Below, one piece after another: positions 46,801 through 58,800 of a DNA stretch of 64,000 bases. The DNA is from Tribonema minus. Lineage: Eukaryota > Sar > Xanthophyceae > Tribonematales > Tribonemataceae. Each line of letters begins with the position of its first letter. The first letter of the stretch is position 1. The stretch covers positions 372,001 to 436,000 of the forward strand of contig JAFCMP010000112.1 of assembly GCA_017506865.1 (NCBI GenBank), read 5' to 3'. The notes under the pieces are model-generated. The model was not told the origin of the DNA and made no database searches. It was given only the letters and a program-made list of their open reading frames with translations. The translations under genes and the position numbers were made by a program.

Positions 46801-49800
46801 CAACACTCAACTCAAGTGCAGCTGAGGCTGAGACGATACTTTCAAGAAAGAGCAGGAAAACTCCCGCGAACACTCAAACCGACGAACGACACTTGAAGTA
46901 TGGCAGCATAGCAACGGCGCCGACATGCTTCAGAGTACATGACGCGGCGGTGTTTAGGGCACAGCACTGGCACACACCTCTTGCCGCTGCAGCCACTCTG
47001 CCTCTCTGAGCAGTAACTTGCACAAGAAGGAGCTTGCGTTCCTGACAAGGGCGTAGGTTCGGCGCCCCTCCCGCCCGCCCCAAAGTTGAGCCATGAGAGC
47101 CACAGCCTGCAATCACAGTGCCAGGAAGGGGGTCAAGTCAAAACCGTGCTTTCTTGGATGCCATCTATACTCAGAGGGCACTAGATGATGGGTGCAACGG
47201 GCAAGCGCAAACTTCCATGAATGTTTGCATGTCCGGTAAGCGGCACTCTGCAAGGTACACCAACAAGGTCACGATGGCAAATTGCAAGGTCACAACATGG
47301 CCGACTTGGTGATTATCTGTGGTGAAACACAAGTGCACATCGTGGCAGCGAGCGTCAGTCACAACCCGCAAACCTACGCGCTCTGCTGTGCAATCGGCTG
47401 ATGCACACTGACATCTGCACACATCGGCTGCAGCTCTTTGTTCAACACACACGTGCACACGATCCAAACGTAGCGCGCCACATACACACCTGCACGGCCT
47501 CCGCCTCCAGCCCCTGCGACACGGCACACCCCACCACGTGCGCCGTTGCCTCCATCACCGCCAGCGACGCGGCCACACCGCCGCCGCCGCCAGCAGCGTC
47601 GCCGCTGCCGACGCCCGACGCCAGCCGGTGCAGCAGCAGCGCTGCAGTCACGCGCAGGCTCTCACACTGCGGCGCTACCAGCAGCTGCCACAGGAAGTGC
47701 GCCGGCACCGGCGCCGCGGGCGGCAGCGCCTGCAGCGATGTGAACGTGAGGGGCTGGCTCAACTCTGCCACCGCGGAGGGCAGCGCTGGCGCTGCTGCAG
47801 CGGAAGGCTTGCGCAGCGCACGAGCAGTCCACCTGAGAGTCAGGCGGCAGTTTGCACGATACGCATGAGGATGTCAGTTGGCATGCGTGCGCGATGTCTG
47901 TTGTGTTACATGCATGAGGATGCCAGCGTTCTTGGCATATGTCAAGATGGATTTCGGTAAACAAGACTTCAGACTTCACGCAGAATGACGCTGAGTGCCC
48001 GGAGTGCCTGCCGCATGTTTGGCACAGCCTGTAGTTTCAATGTCATGCATACCCTGGTGAGCCCAAGACCAGAGCACATGCAGATGCGCAGTATGTGTGC
48101 CTCCACATACGCCAGGAGATGCTTCTCCAACTTCAATCTTGTACATCCAAGACAAAAAGATGAAAACATGCACACCGCGCATGTGCCTCACCGCGGGGCT
48201 GGCCTGAGACCCAGAAGCACTACCAGAGAACACGACATGCACAAAATGCCAATATGCATTGCACTGACGTAACAACGCTGTCCTTTCATTGGTTGCAAGC
48301 AAGGCAGCAAAGGCAGGACACTCCACGTTGCGACTAACATACTTTGATTTACTTACTTGCACCATGCGTGCATGGCCAGCTTCTTCCGGCGCGCCTGCTC
48401 GACCGTCTGCCAGTGCGGGCACTGCCCTTCGCCCCAAGCATCGGCAGAGGCGTTGAGCGCGTCACGCAGCACGGCGCTCGCAACGGTGTCCTGAGGAATG
48501 GCGGACGACGTCAATGATGTGAGCTGCGTGCTCGTTCGTGGGTCGCAGGCCAACAGCACGCGATGAAACACCTGCACACACACACACACAGTGATTAGCA
48601 TTCAGCGCAGAATAACAACGCACCAAGTGCGTGAGTTCTGTGCTTACCGCAAGAGCATCGCCTTCCGCTGCAGGCGCCTCCAGCGCCGGCGTCAGATCTG
48701 CCTTGAGGCACGCTGCGGCTAGCGTCTGCAGGCACGGCAGCGCCACGTGCTGTGCCACTGCCGGGCTGTCGCGTAACAGCGTTGCGGCCTCGCTGAGTAC
48801 GTCTTGCAGCAGGCGCATGTGCTGGCGCCAGCAGGCCGTGGCATTGTGCTCCTCCTGCAGCTCGCTGCTCGCAGCCTGCGCGCGCAAGGCGGGTGGACGT
48901 ATTGCGGTGTCAGCGCATGATGTGGTGATTGGCGTGATGCGACGCTGCGATCGAGTGATCACCTTACAGCCGACAAGCTGCGGTGCGGCAGGCGGCAGAT
49001 GCAGCAGGCGAGTCACGAATGAATTAGCTGCTCATTCGATACTGAAGACGCTTTTGCGACCAAGAAGAAAAGAGTAGAACGAGATTGGTGGTACTCCTTG
49101 TTGCTCAACAGACAGCATCTAAAATGCCGTTAAAGGGAGACACAAGTTTTGAGCACCATTGTGACAGTGCTTGCAGCTTGTGCTTGCAGTTGATGGGTAT
49201 TGCAAACGACTTCAAGCTGAGGTCAAGCAGGGGCTGGCCTTCAGCAACAGTGCTTTCTGCTACAGTCGAGATGGCAACAGCGTCACATCCACTTTGAGTA
49301 AAACTCTATTCAAAACACCTCAAAGACACGTTCACAACATGCGGAGATGCAAGGTCTGACTTTGTCTGCTTGCCAACATGCACAACTTGCGGCCGAGCAG
49401 CGCCTCACACCGATTCGTGCAAACTGTTGGTACATGTGTACACGACAGTTAGGTGCTCGAACAGGTGCTCTTGCAACCACGACCCGCAGCATACTTATAC
49501 ATGCATAGGTACATGCGCCCTCACCTGTGGATCCCTAAAGAGCTTAAACCTCACTGTTGGCGACAGGCAGAGCTCATGCAGCAGCAGCAAGTCCTCCAGA
49601 GCGCCTCGTGCTGCTGCCGTGCCAGCGCCGGGCGTCACGGTGTACTGCAAACGCCACCGCAGGCGGCTGCAGATACAAAAGCGCAAGCAAAGCATGCATG
49701 AAGACGAGTTAATGAGCGGCGACGCATGGTGCAGTTGTCAATGCAGGCAGTCGCAGCCCCTGATGGATCTGCCCTTGAGCAATTTTGATCAACTCGCAGT

Positions 49801-52800
49801 TGCACTATGCCGCGTAATTGGCAAACAGCACATTCAACTTCGGCTGCCGCCCATGCTACATTGAGCTCTGAACTCAACAATGGCTTCAGAGAACAACCAA
49901 GCGCGTCGTGCACATCGGTCGCAGCCAAGCACATGGTGGCTCTGGCGAGGCAGCATGACCCTCACAACGAAAACCTGCTCACTCCGCCGGCTGCAAATAC
50001 CCCCCACCCACCCCCCCACCCCTTGCCCCCCTCAAAATGCCACACAGCACCGCTTGCCTGTGCACGAAGGCCGCGACCGCGCTGCTGCGCTCGGCGAGGG
50101 CGACGACAGCAGCGCGCGCTGCCGCTTGCATCGCCAAGCCCCCCACGCGCACGCCCCCGTCCACCAGCTCCATGACCAGGCCCGACTCCAGCAGCCGCGC
50201 GGCGAGCTGAGGCGTGAGCGTGAGCGACTGCAGCAGCTCCAGCAGCAGGCTGACGATCTCCTGCGCGCAGCGGTAGCAGCGCCCCCCGTGTACGCTGGAG
50301 AAGAGAAAGCGGACAGCATGGGTTCATATTCGCATTAGGCAGCACAGGGACGGTGAATTGAGGGCTCCACAAGACAGAGGGCGAGCTGGTGTCAGAAAGA
50401 GCGAAGAGATGCGACAGGTGCGGAGTGCCAAGCGGTCTCAAGCCAGTTGTTGTCAACTGCAAGCGGTGACGTGCATTCGCGAATGCCGCTGAACACTTTG
50501 AGCTCATTGCAATGACAGCGTGAAGATGACACTCACGTAGGGTGGTTTGGCGGAGGCTGCGCCAAGTAGTGCGAGCGCCTGTAGCCCTGCAGCTGCGCAC
50601 GCTGGTAGCGTCTCAGTTGTGACTGCAACCCCTCCATCTCCACAGCGGCAGCCTATCACAGCCACCAGGGAGCAAAGACCATTGTCAGTGCGGCAGCAAG
50701 AACCGATGTTGCAGCAAAAACCAGAAGCCGGATGAGCACGTCATAGCAAGCAAGCACCGAGCCACCTGCACTCACCAAGGCAGTGGCGTGTATGCGATGC
50801 ACTAATGCAATTCTTTGCAAACACTTGCGTGAACATCAAATCGCATCATGTGACCTGTCGCGCACACTGGCACGCCATCGCAGGCGGAACGCACCTGCAG
50901 CTTGGCGTGCGCCGCGCGACACTCCCCGCCGTACACCGCGACCAGCTTGCTCACGTGCGGTGACACATCCGCAATCACCGCCTGTGACGCGGTGCCTCCC
51001 GGCGAAGGCGGCATCGGCAGAGCCAGCAGCGCCGCGTTTGCCGCCGCGGCGCCTTCGCCGCCGCCGCTGCCTGCGCGATCGCGAGACCTCGCAATCTCGC
51101 GCAGCGTCCTCGCCGCCGCGCTCCTGCCCGGCGCGCCGCTGGCCCTCGCGGCGCGCGGCGCATCGCCCTCCTGCGGCGGCGACGGCGCCCCGCTCAGCCA
51201 CGGGTGCGCGCCGCGCGAGCTGCTGCGCGGCGCCAGCCCGACCCCCCCGCGCCCCTCCAGGGGGCGACCGTCCAGCCCCACCGCCACGCGGCCCTCGTTG
51301 CCACCGCCACCGCCGCCGCCGCCGCCGCTGCTGCCATCCAGCCCCACCGCCACGCGCCCCTCGCCGCCGCCGTCGCCGCCGTCGCCGCTCGCTATGCGCG
51401 CAGCTATCGCGCGCGCCTCGCTGATGCTGCCCATGCTGGCGGCGCGCGCGAGGCGCACCACGGCCGACAGCGGCATGCGCACGGCGGCGGGCGGGGACGC
51501 GGCTGCTGCGCTGTCGTCGCCGGCGCCGGCGGCGTGGCCGGCGGGCGAGCCCGAGAGCTGAACGATGGCGCGTTCGACGGCGGCGATCTCTGCAGGTGGA
51601 CATGCGTTGCCGTCCATGTCGCCCTGGTTGTCGCGCATGGTGGCCTGGAACATGGGGACAGCGCGCAGGCAGTCGTGTGTGTCGGCACGAGTGGTAGCAG
51701 TGGCGGCGGTACGACACCTCATGACGCATGCAATGAGCCGCTAGTTGCTGACGTCAGTGGTGCGCACGTTGTGCAGCTCTGGCATCAGCAGAGGATGCAA
51801 GCAGCATGCCGCCACATTCACACAACATCCATTGCCATGTACATCTGCGGAATATCAACACAGAGTCCCGGTCGTTGCTCACCAGCAGCACATCGAGAGC
51901 CTCGAGCGTGCGCGCCTTGTTCTCCTCATTGTCATCGTTGTCCATTGCATAGCACAGCCCTCCCCAGCCGCCGTCGCCATCACCGTCGCCATCCTCATCC
52001 TGCACCATCATACATGAGAAAAAGAGTGTGTCAGTCAACTGTCAGAGAACAAGCTCTTGATGATCAAAGCATTTGACTGTCGCAGGCGTCTGCGCTGGCC
52101 AGCTTGGTAGTTACTGACGCAGCCAGAGAGCTCATCCACCCAACGCTGGTGCAACAAGTACATCAAGGGCAAATGTATGCAGCAAGGAGTCCGTGGTCGC
52201 AGTCACCATGTGGCACACGGCAAGAGCATAGTGGCAATATGCATCCAGATGGATGTATACATATTCATGGCCGGTTCAAAGGCCGGCTGCAGGGAGATCG
52301 TTAGGCTCCACATGCTGACTGCGTCGTGACCAGCTGCAGTGCAACATGCCTGCCTGCACTTCACAACTGTGCGACATAATACAGAGAAAGGAAACATCAC
52401 CTTTGCACTGCAGGCCTGGACCACAACGCAATTTACTTCAAGGTCCACACTATCATCCGCCCAACAAGTGGCACTTGCAGCGGCGTCCCGAGTGTGCGTA
52501 ACGAGTGGTCACACGCACGCATGCATGCATGCACTCCACACCCTGAAAACAAGTCAATCCCATGTGGATGTGCTCACATCATCATCACAACCCTCGTCAT
52601 TGTCGTCATAGTCATCCTTGTCTTCATCGTGATCGTCAGCATCACCAAGCAGCTCGTCCATCGGTGGCAGCGACACGGCGGTCTCGCCCCTGCAGGCACG
52701 CACGCAGGCACACAAAAGCCAATGTCAGTAAATGCCAATGACAGTACGCAGTCTTGCTGGTCAAGGCAGACAAGGGGGCAGCGTCCAGTGCAATGACACT

Positions 52801-55800
52801 GGCACATGAAAGCATTCAAACTGAGAGTTATATACAGTAGCAATACCATGCACAGCAGCGACATTGCGGTGATCAACGGAGACGAGTTCACATGCTCATA
52901 GGATACCAGGCTGCCATGGTGTGAACAGATGTGGTCCATTGCTTGCTCAATAGGTCATCAGGCAGATGGGCAGCTTGCATGAGCGGCAGTCCGTCAGCCC
53001 AATGTCACGGCTGCAATAGCAAGACATCGTGTCATCAACCTGAGACGCTGCCATTGCCGCAGTACACTGTGGTGCATGCTCGCGGCAGTGCAACCACATC
53101 TCTCATCAGCAAGTCGGGGCTGAAAGCACAGCCCTCCCTCATGGACACAAAAAATCTGCATCCAACATTGAGGACTGCCAACAACCGCCAGGCCTCACCT
53201 GAGGCACTTGACGGCTGAGGGGCGCATGCCAGCGGACAGCTCCGCCTCCAGCATGTGCGTGATGAGTGAGTTCATGGACTGCGCCTGAGCGTCGCTGCCT
53301 TGCTCATCGCGGTGCTGGATCAGCTCCACCAGCGCCTGCACCCGAGGCCGCAGCTCGTGCAACTGCAAGGGGGCAGAATCGCCAGCCGCTGCCGTCAAAG
53401 AATGGTCTCCATTGGGTGGTGACTTGAGGTGAAGGGCGTGGGCTGTGCTCGACATGCTAGTGCCAGGGTCACCGCTGTGCCCCGCATGTATGCGTTCGCC
53501 AATGCTGCATCTTGGGTAGTTGGACAGTAACATAGTGCACGGGCAGAGAATGTGGAAGTTGCACACGCTTTGAGGCCGTTCCTGCACTCATACTTCAGAT
53601 GCCCCCGTACGCTCATTTGCTGTTTCAGTGCCCGTGCAAAGCGACACACTTGTGATGGCATCTACATGCACATGGCGACCATCAAATATCACAACTGATC
53701 TGTGCACATTTCAAATCGTGGAAGGTACTAGCCAAACTTTGCGACATGTTTCAGTTAAAGCAAGGCCGACACCGGCTGAATGACATGCGTCTTCAGATCA
53801 CGGGTTTAAAAAAACTCAGAGAAATGCATTGCTGCCAGCTTTGCAACGTTGTTGATGGCTGGCAACTTGCCAACGATGAGCTCACACACTCACACACACA
53901 CACACACTCACACACCTGTTTGCGCGCCTGCTCCATTCTTGCAGCACATGCTTCAACGGCTTTGATGGCATCCTTGCACTCTGCCTCTGTGGCTATCACG
54001 TCGCAGCCAACGCCGGCCTGTTGCAACGACGATGAACGCAGCATGCTATCAGCATCTGGCGCACCACGCACACGTGCACACCCGCCGTGCGCATCTGTGC
54101 GTACCGGTCACCCGTAAAATCAAACAATTTGGCAACTGCCAACACCTTCTGGATGTTGGGGTGGATGCTATGCGTGCACCGCATTATCTGGTGCCAACCC
54201 ACTGCTCGTGTGTGGCTTCTGCTTGTCAGCTTCAGAGTGGTCAACCAATCAGCCAAGTACTTCTACATGTGTTCACAGTACACACGAGGGCTGACATGGC
54301 CTGATCGAGCCCGAAGTGCATGCAGCATCCCGAGTACAATAAGGCCACGACAACCATGTCGCAACAAACCCTTGCATAACCCATGCATGGCAAGAGACAT
54401 TCCATGCATATGTCACCGCTCCTTCCAATTTCATCAGCAATGGAAGATGTCACAGCGACTGCAAGATTTTGACAAATCACGCGGCTGTGACTGCATAGCG
54501 TTCCACTGTTCTTGAACGAATTGTACAGGTGATGGAGCACCGCGACAGAGCGCATGATGGCAGCTGCTTCTGCTAGACCCAAAGGTGCATGCCCAACATT
54601 GCAAAAACTGCAACATTGTGAAACAGTCCAGACAGTAGTCCAGCAAGCAGATGAGCCTGTCGCAACATCTCCTCCAAAGAACCCCATCTCTTTGCACAAC
54701 ATGCATGCATACGCACTCACCCTGGTAGCTGCCACACGGAAGGAGAACTGGCCATACGCGCAGTAGCCACACTCCACGCAGAGGAATGCATCCAGGCGCT
54801 CGTAGTTGATGTGGCGGCACTGCCTGCACTGGAATGCCACCTGCATGAGAACAATCAGGATGGTCAGGTGTGAGCAGATGCACATTCAGCACACCTTTCT
54901 GTGTCAACTTTAATCATATTGAAGGTGGTCTGCAGGCCATAACAATGGCAGCCGGCCAGCAAAACGCATGTACTGAATGTTGCATATGGTCCTGCGCTCT
55001 TGACGATGGCTGGGCGCAAGCAAAGCGGTTAAGGGTTTCCTGGCACTGTCATGACACGCTACCATACAAATGTGTTGCGTTCTTCAAGTGTTCTCGCCGT
55101 GAGTGAGCACAAGAGACTGTCATCCTCAGCACTGAAGTACACATTTATTGAAGTTACACTGGTCAGACACAGGGGGTACGATCCTTGCACCCTACAGTAG
55201 TGGCCTGGCAACAAGTGACCCACTGCTGCCGTGCCGACACCGTGCCCGCTCGCCATGCCAGCTCTCGCCTTGTCTTTATAGGCGTACACATTATACCATT
55301 GTCTCACCTCCCCGCACTGCCTGCAGATCCCATGCATGTCGGTCACAGGCCTGCCGCAGCGGGGGCACAGCAGCCCCGCAGCAGCCGCGCCTCTGTCCCT
55401 GGCGCCAACGACATCCAAGTCGCCTCCCTCGTGGAACTCGGCATACTCAAACATGAGGTTGGCCGCCAGCAGAGGGAGCGGCAGCTCCACTTGGACGGAC
55501 AGCTTGTCCTGCTCCATCTGGTGATGATGTAACAGCGGTGGACGACATTGATTGACAAACATGCAAGACACGGGTGAGAACTGGCAAAAAGTTGACAGTC
55601 AGCCTGAGTGAAGCCTGAGTGAAGTTAGTCTATATGAGTACCACGCAGATTGAACATGCTGATGCAGTTTCGGACCAGCCGGCTTTGTCTCCCTATAGGT
55701 AACGATAACATGGTCATGCCACAGGCATCTGTCAGGCAGCCCGTCGAGCGACTCACAATTGTTCACTGGCAACCGCTCATGCAGCACCTCAAGGTACCAC

Positions 55801-58800
55801 AGACACTACAGGAAAATCCGGCATAAACGAACAATCCTCCTCACATGGCAAGTTGACAGCGTGACTGAGGTTCAACTCTGTTACAGGCACTTCTCACAAC
55901 TTCAACAAATCTACCATCGCAGCCATTTGTGCACTTACCGGGATGGCGACGCAGAAATGCCACTTGTCAGCATTCTCTGGCATGCGCAGCTCCGCCAGCG
56001 TTGACACCTTCTTAGGGCTGTAGTAGACGTTGATGAGCTTGACAAAGCGCCCATGAGGCTCGTGCACGCGCAGCGCCAGCTTGCGGATCATGTACCTGCA
56101 CGACAAAGGCCCGATGCATCGCGGCGCAGACACGGGGGCGGTGGGAAACAGGAAGTCGATGCGCTGCCGGCAACGGTGCTACTGCAGGCACACTCAACCG
56201 GAATATGACAGCAGAGTTGAGTCCAGTGCCACAATGATGGCATTCATCGCAAGCATATTTCAACCACATTCTGACTAGCATATGTCACGAGGCAGGTACA
56301 CGGCCCACAAGTAGCCTCCGTGCCCCCACTCTGACGCGCAGCAACCCCTGCACGCGCACGGAGAACCCATTCACTCACCTGCCCTTCAGCTGCACAAGCA
56401 TGGCGTTCTCGGACGTGCGGAACGTCGCGCGCATCGTGTCCAGCGGCACCATGGCCAGGTACTGCGGCAGCGGCGGCAGCGGCGGCGCGGATCCGTGCTC
56501 CCCCCCAATGCCGCCGCCGCCGCCGCCGCCGCCGCCGCCCTTTGCCGCGGCCGCCGCGGCCGCGCACGCGAGGCAGGGCTCCAGCTCCAGCGCGCACGGC
56601 GGCGCCGTCGTGACGGCCGTGATGGCCTCGTAGAGCTGCGCGTTGGGCTGCGCGCGCAGCGCCGCGAGCTGGCCGCGCAGCGCGCCCGCCAGCGCCAGCG
56701 TCAGCGCCTCCGCGTCGAGGCCGGCTGACGCGTCACCGCCGCGCGCCAGCTCGGAGACGAGCGACACGAGCAGGTCCAGCCACTGGCGCGCGCGCACGCC
56801 CTGGATGACGGCCGCCGGGAGCGCCGCTGTGAGGCGCCGCACCACCTGCGGAGTAGGGCGTGCACGGGCGTGTGAGCGGTGTGTGAGCAGTGTGTTAGCG
56901 GCGGCAGGAGCTCCACAGCGCAGCGCACGTGACAGCTACAGGCGCGGCACTGGAACCTGCGGCAGCTGCCGCCGCTGCGTGTTGAGCGGCGCCCGCGCAG
57001 CCCGTCTGCAGCACATCGCAGCAGCGCGTCTGTTAAACCTGGTGCAAACTACTGGGGCCCAGGGGCGCGAGCGCACACGCAAGCGACCAGCACCAGTCAC
57101 ACACACACACCTGCGCCTGAGCCGTGGACGGGCTCGCCGCCCAGACGTGGCGCACCAGCGCGGCGGTGGTGTCCCTGGCCTCCTTCTCCTCGCCCATGAG
57201 CGTGACCAGCTCGCAGAGGCGCACGAGCACGCTGGGGGGCACCATGCCCTGCGCCAGCAGCAGCCGCGTGGCCTCTGCTATGCGGCCACTGCCGCTGCTG
57301 CTGCCGTCTCGACCGCCACCGCTGCCGCCGGCGCCGCTGCCATCAGCAGGCGCCGTCGTCAACACCAAGGCTGAGGCAGCGGCATCGCTTGCGCTGGCGG
57401 CGGCTACGGCAATGCTGGGAGGTGGTATCGCTGCCGGTGCGGCGTGCGCGTTGCAGGCAATCTCCAGCAGGCTGAGCGCTGTGTTGCGCAGGTCTGGCGT
57501 GAGCACCTCCGCCAGTGCAAAGAGGACGCACACGGGAGGCAGCTGCTCCAGCAGGTGTGCGCTGCTGGCGCCTGAGGCGAGCACTGTTTTGGGAGAGGGA
57601 GACAAAGATTGCACCTCCGTTTAGTGTCCAAGCCAGCTCAACGATATGGTGGAAAACGCTAAGCAGGTAAAGAGGGCTGCAATGCAACCTGTCTGTAGAA
57701 TCAGCATGCAACGTGCTTGATGTTGAAGCATGTGCAATCGCAATCTTTAATGTAGAATCAGCATGCAACATGCTTGACGTTCCAGCATGCACTTGAGTGT
57801 GACCTGTGCTCCAATGTAATTTGATGCGCCTCCTTGCAACATGAAAATGCGATGCATCACGCACTTCTGTACCATCTTGCCGCCCGCGATGCTTCACGCT
57901 GTGATGCAACACACGCAAGTGTACTCCAGTGCAACCTTTGGGCATGCAGTCAGTCTTTCTCACCAATGGCTGAAGTGCTTGACTCCCCCGATGCTCCCGC
58001 CATCCAAGGCAACTCCGGCTGTGGCAGCGACGGCAGCGCCGCGAAGGCGCGCCAGTTGGCCGCGCGCACACGCGCTGCCTTCTCCAGCGTCCGGAGTGAT
58101 GTGCGCAGTCCAACCTGCATATATGACATGACACGCAAAAACAACACTAAGTGGCAGGACTTGAGCACGGTGGGCACACCACATGGCAAGTGCTGCTTGC
58201 CGTATGCCAACCATGAGTAAGTGCCAGCAGGAGATGGCAATGGCGGATTGCACGGTTGTCATTGAACATCAATGGTGGGCATAGCTCTCAAGCCTCAGTC
58301 AAACACTCATTATACAGGCCGCTGTTGAAGCACTTGACCATTCTGACCCTTGATTCCAGCCAGTAGGTCCTTGAGCACTGCCACACTAACCTCAATGCTC
58401 TGCACAATAGTGCATGTGACAAAACATACATAGCGCCACATCAATATGCTGTACGGGAAGCTGTCGCGCCCGGTGAACAGGCGTATCAGCAGATGTACCA
58501 CGCGCTTTGGCAAATCGCATGTGCACATGCACGGTACCTGTGTGGTGTACTCCAGCTCCACAGGCGCCCTGGCCCAGCGCTTGCTGTGCTCTGACGCTTG
58601 CGGCCCCGCGGCATTGAGTGTGGCGGCGGGCGAGACTGTGGCACGGATCAGCTCGTGCACGTGGCGCGGCAGTGCACTCACGACCTGCAAAGGGTAACAG
58701 AACAGTTACACTTTAGCCACAGGCAAGTTATAAGTGTAAACGACTGTCAGCCTCGCCATGACAATGTTGCATATCACTCATATACGACAGCAGCAAATGT

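Noticed and set aside
48957..49040. Minus-strand segment reading TRLLHLPPAAPQLVGCK as a BIG exon
   Set aside because: No acceptor gives a phase matching the preceding exon, and the flanking exons 49525-49666 and 48648-48875 join directly in phase.
50902..51561. Long plus-strand open frames opposite BIG exons (also near 56.6-57.4, 61.9-62.6 and 62.8-63.4 kb)
   Set aside because: They mirror GC-rich Ala/Gly codons of the minus-strand exons, have Arg/Pro/Ser-rich composition, and lack any recognisable motif.
58310..58530. Minus-strand stretch reading LIRLFTGRDSFPYSILMWRY as a BIG exon
   Set aside because: Flanking exons 58538-58684 and 57964-58114 already join in phase 0, and no good splice pair frames this stretch.
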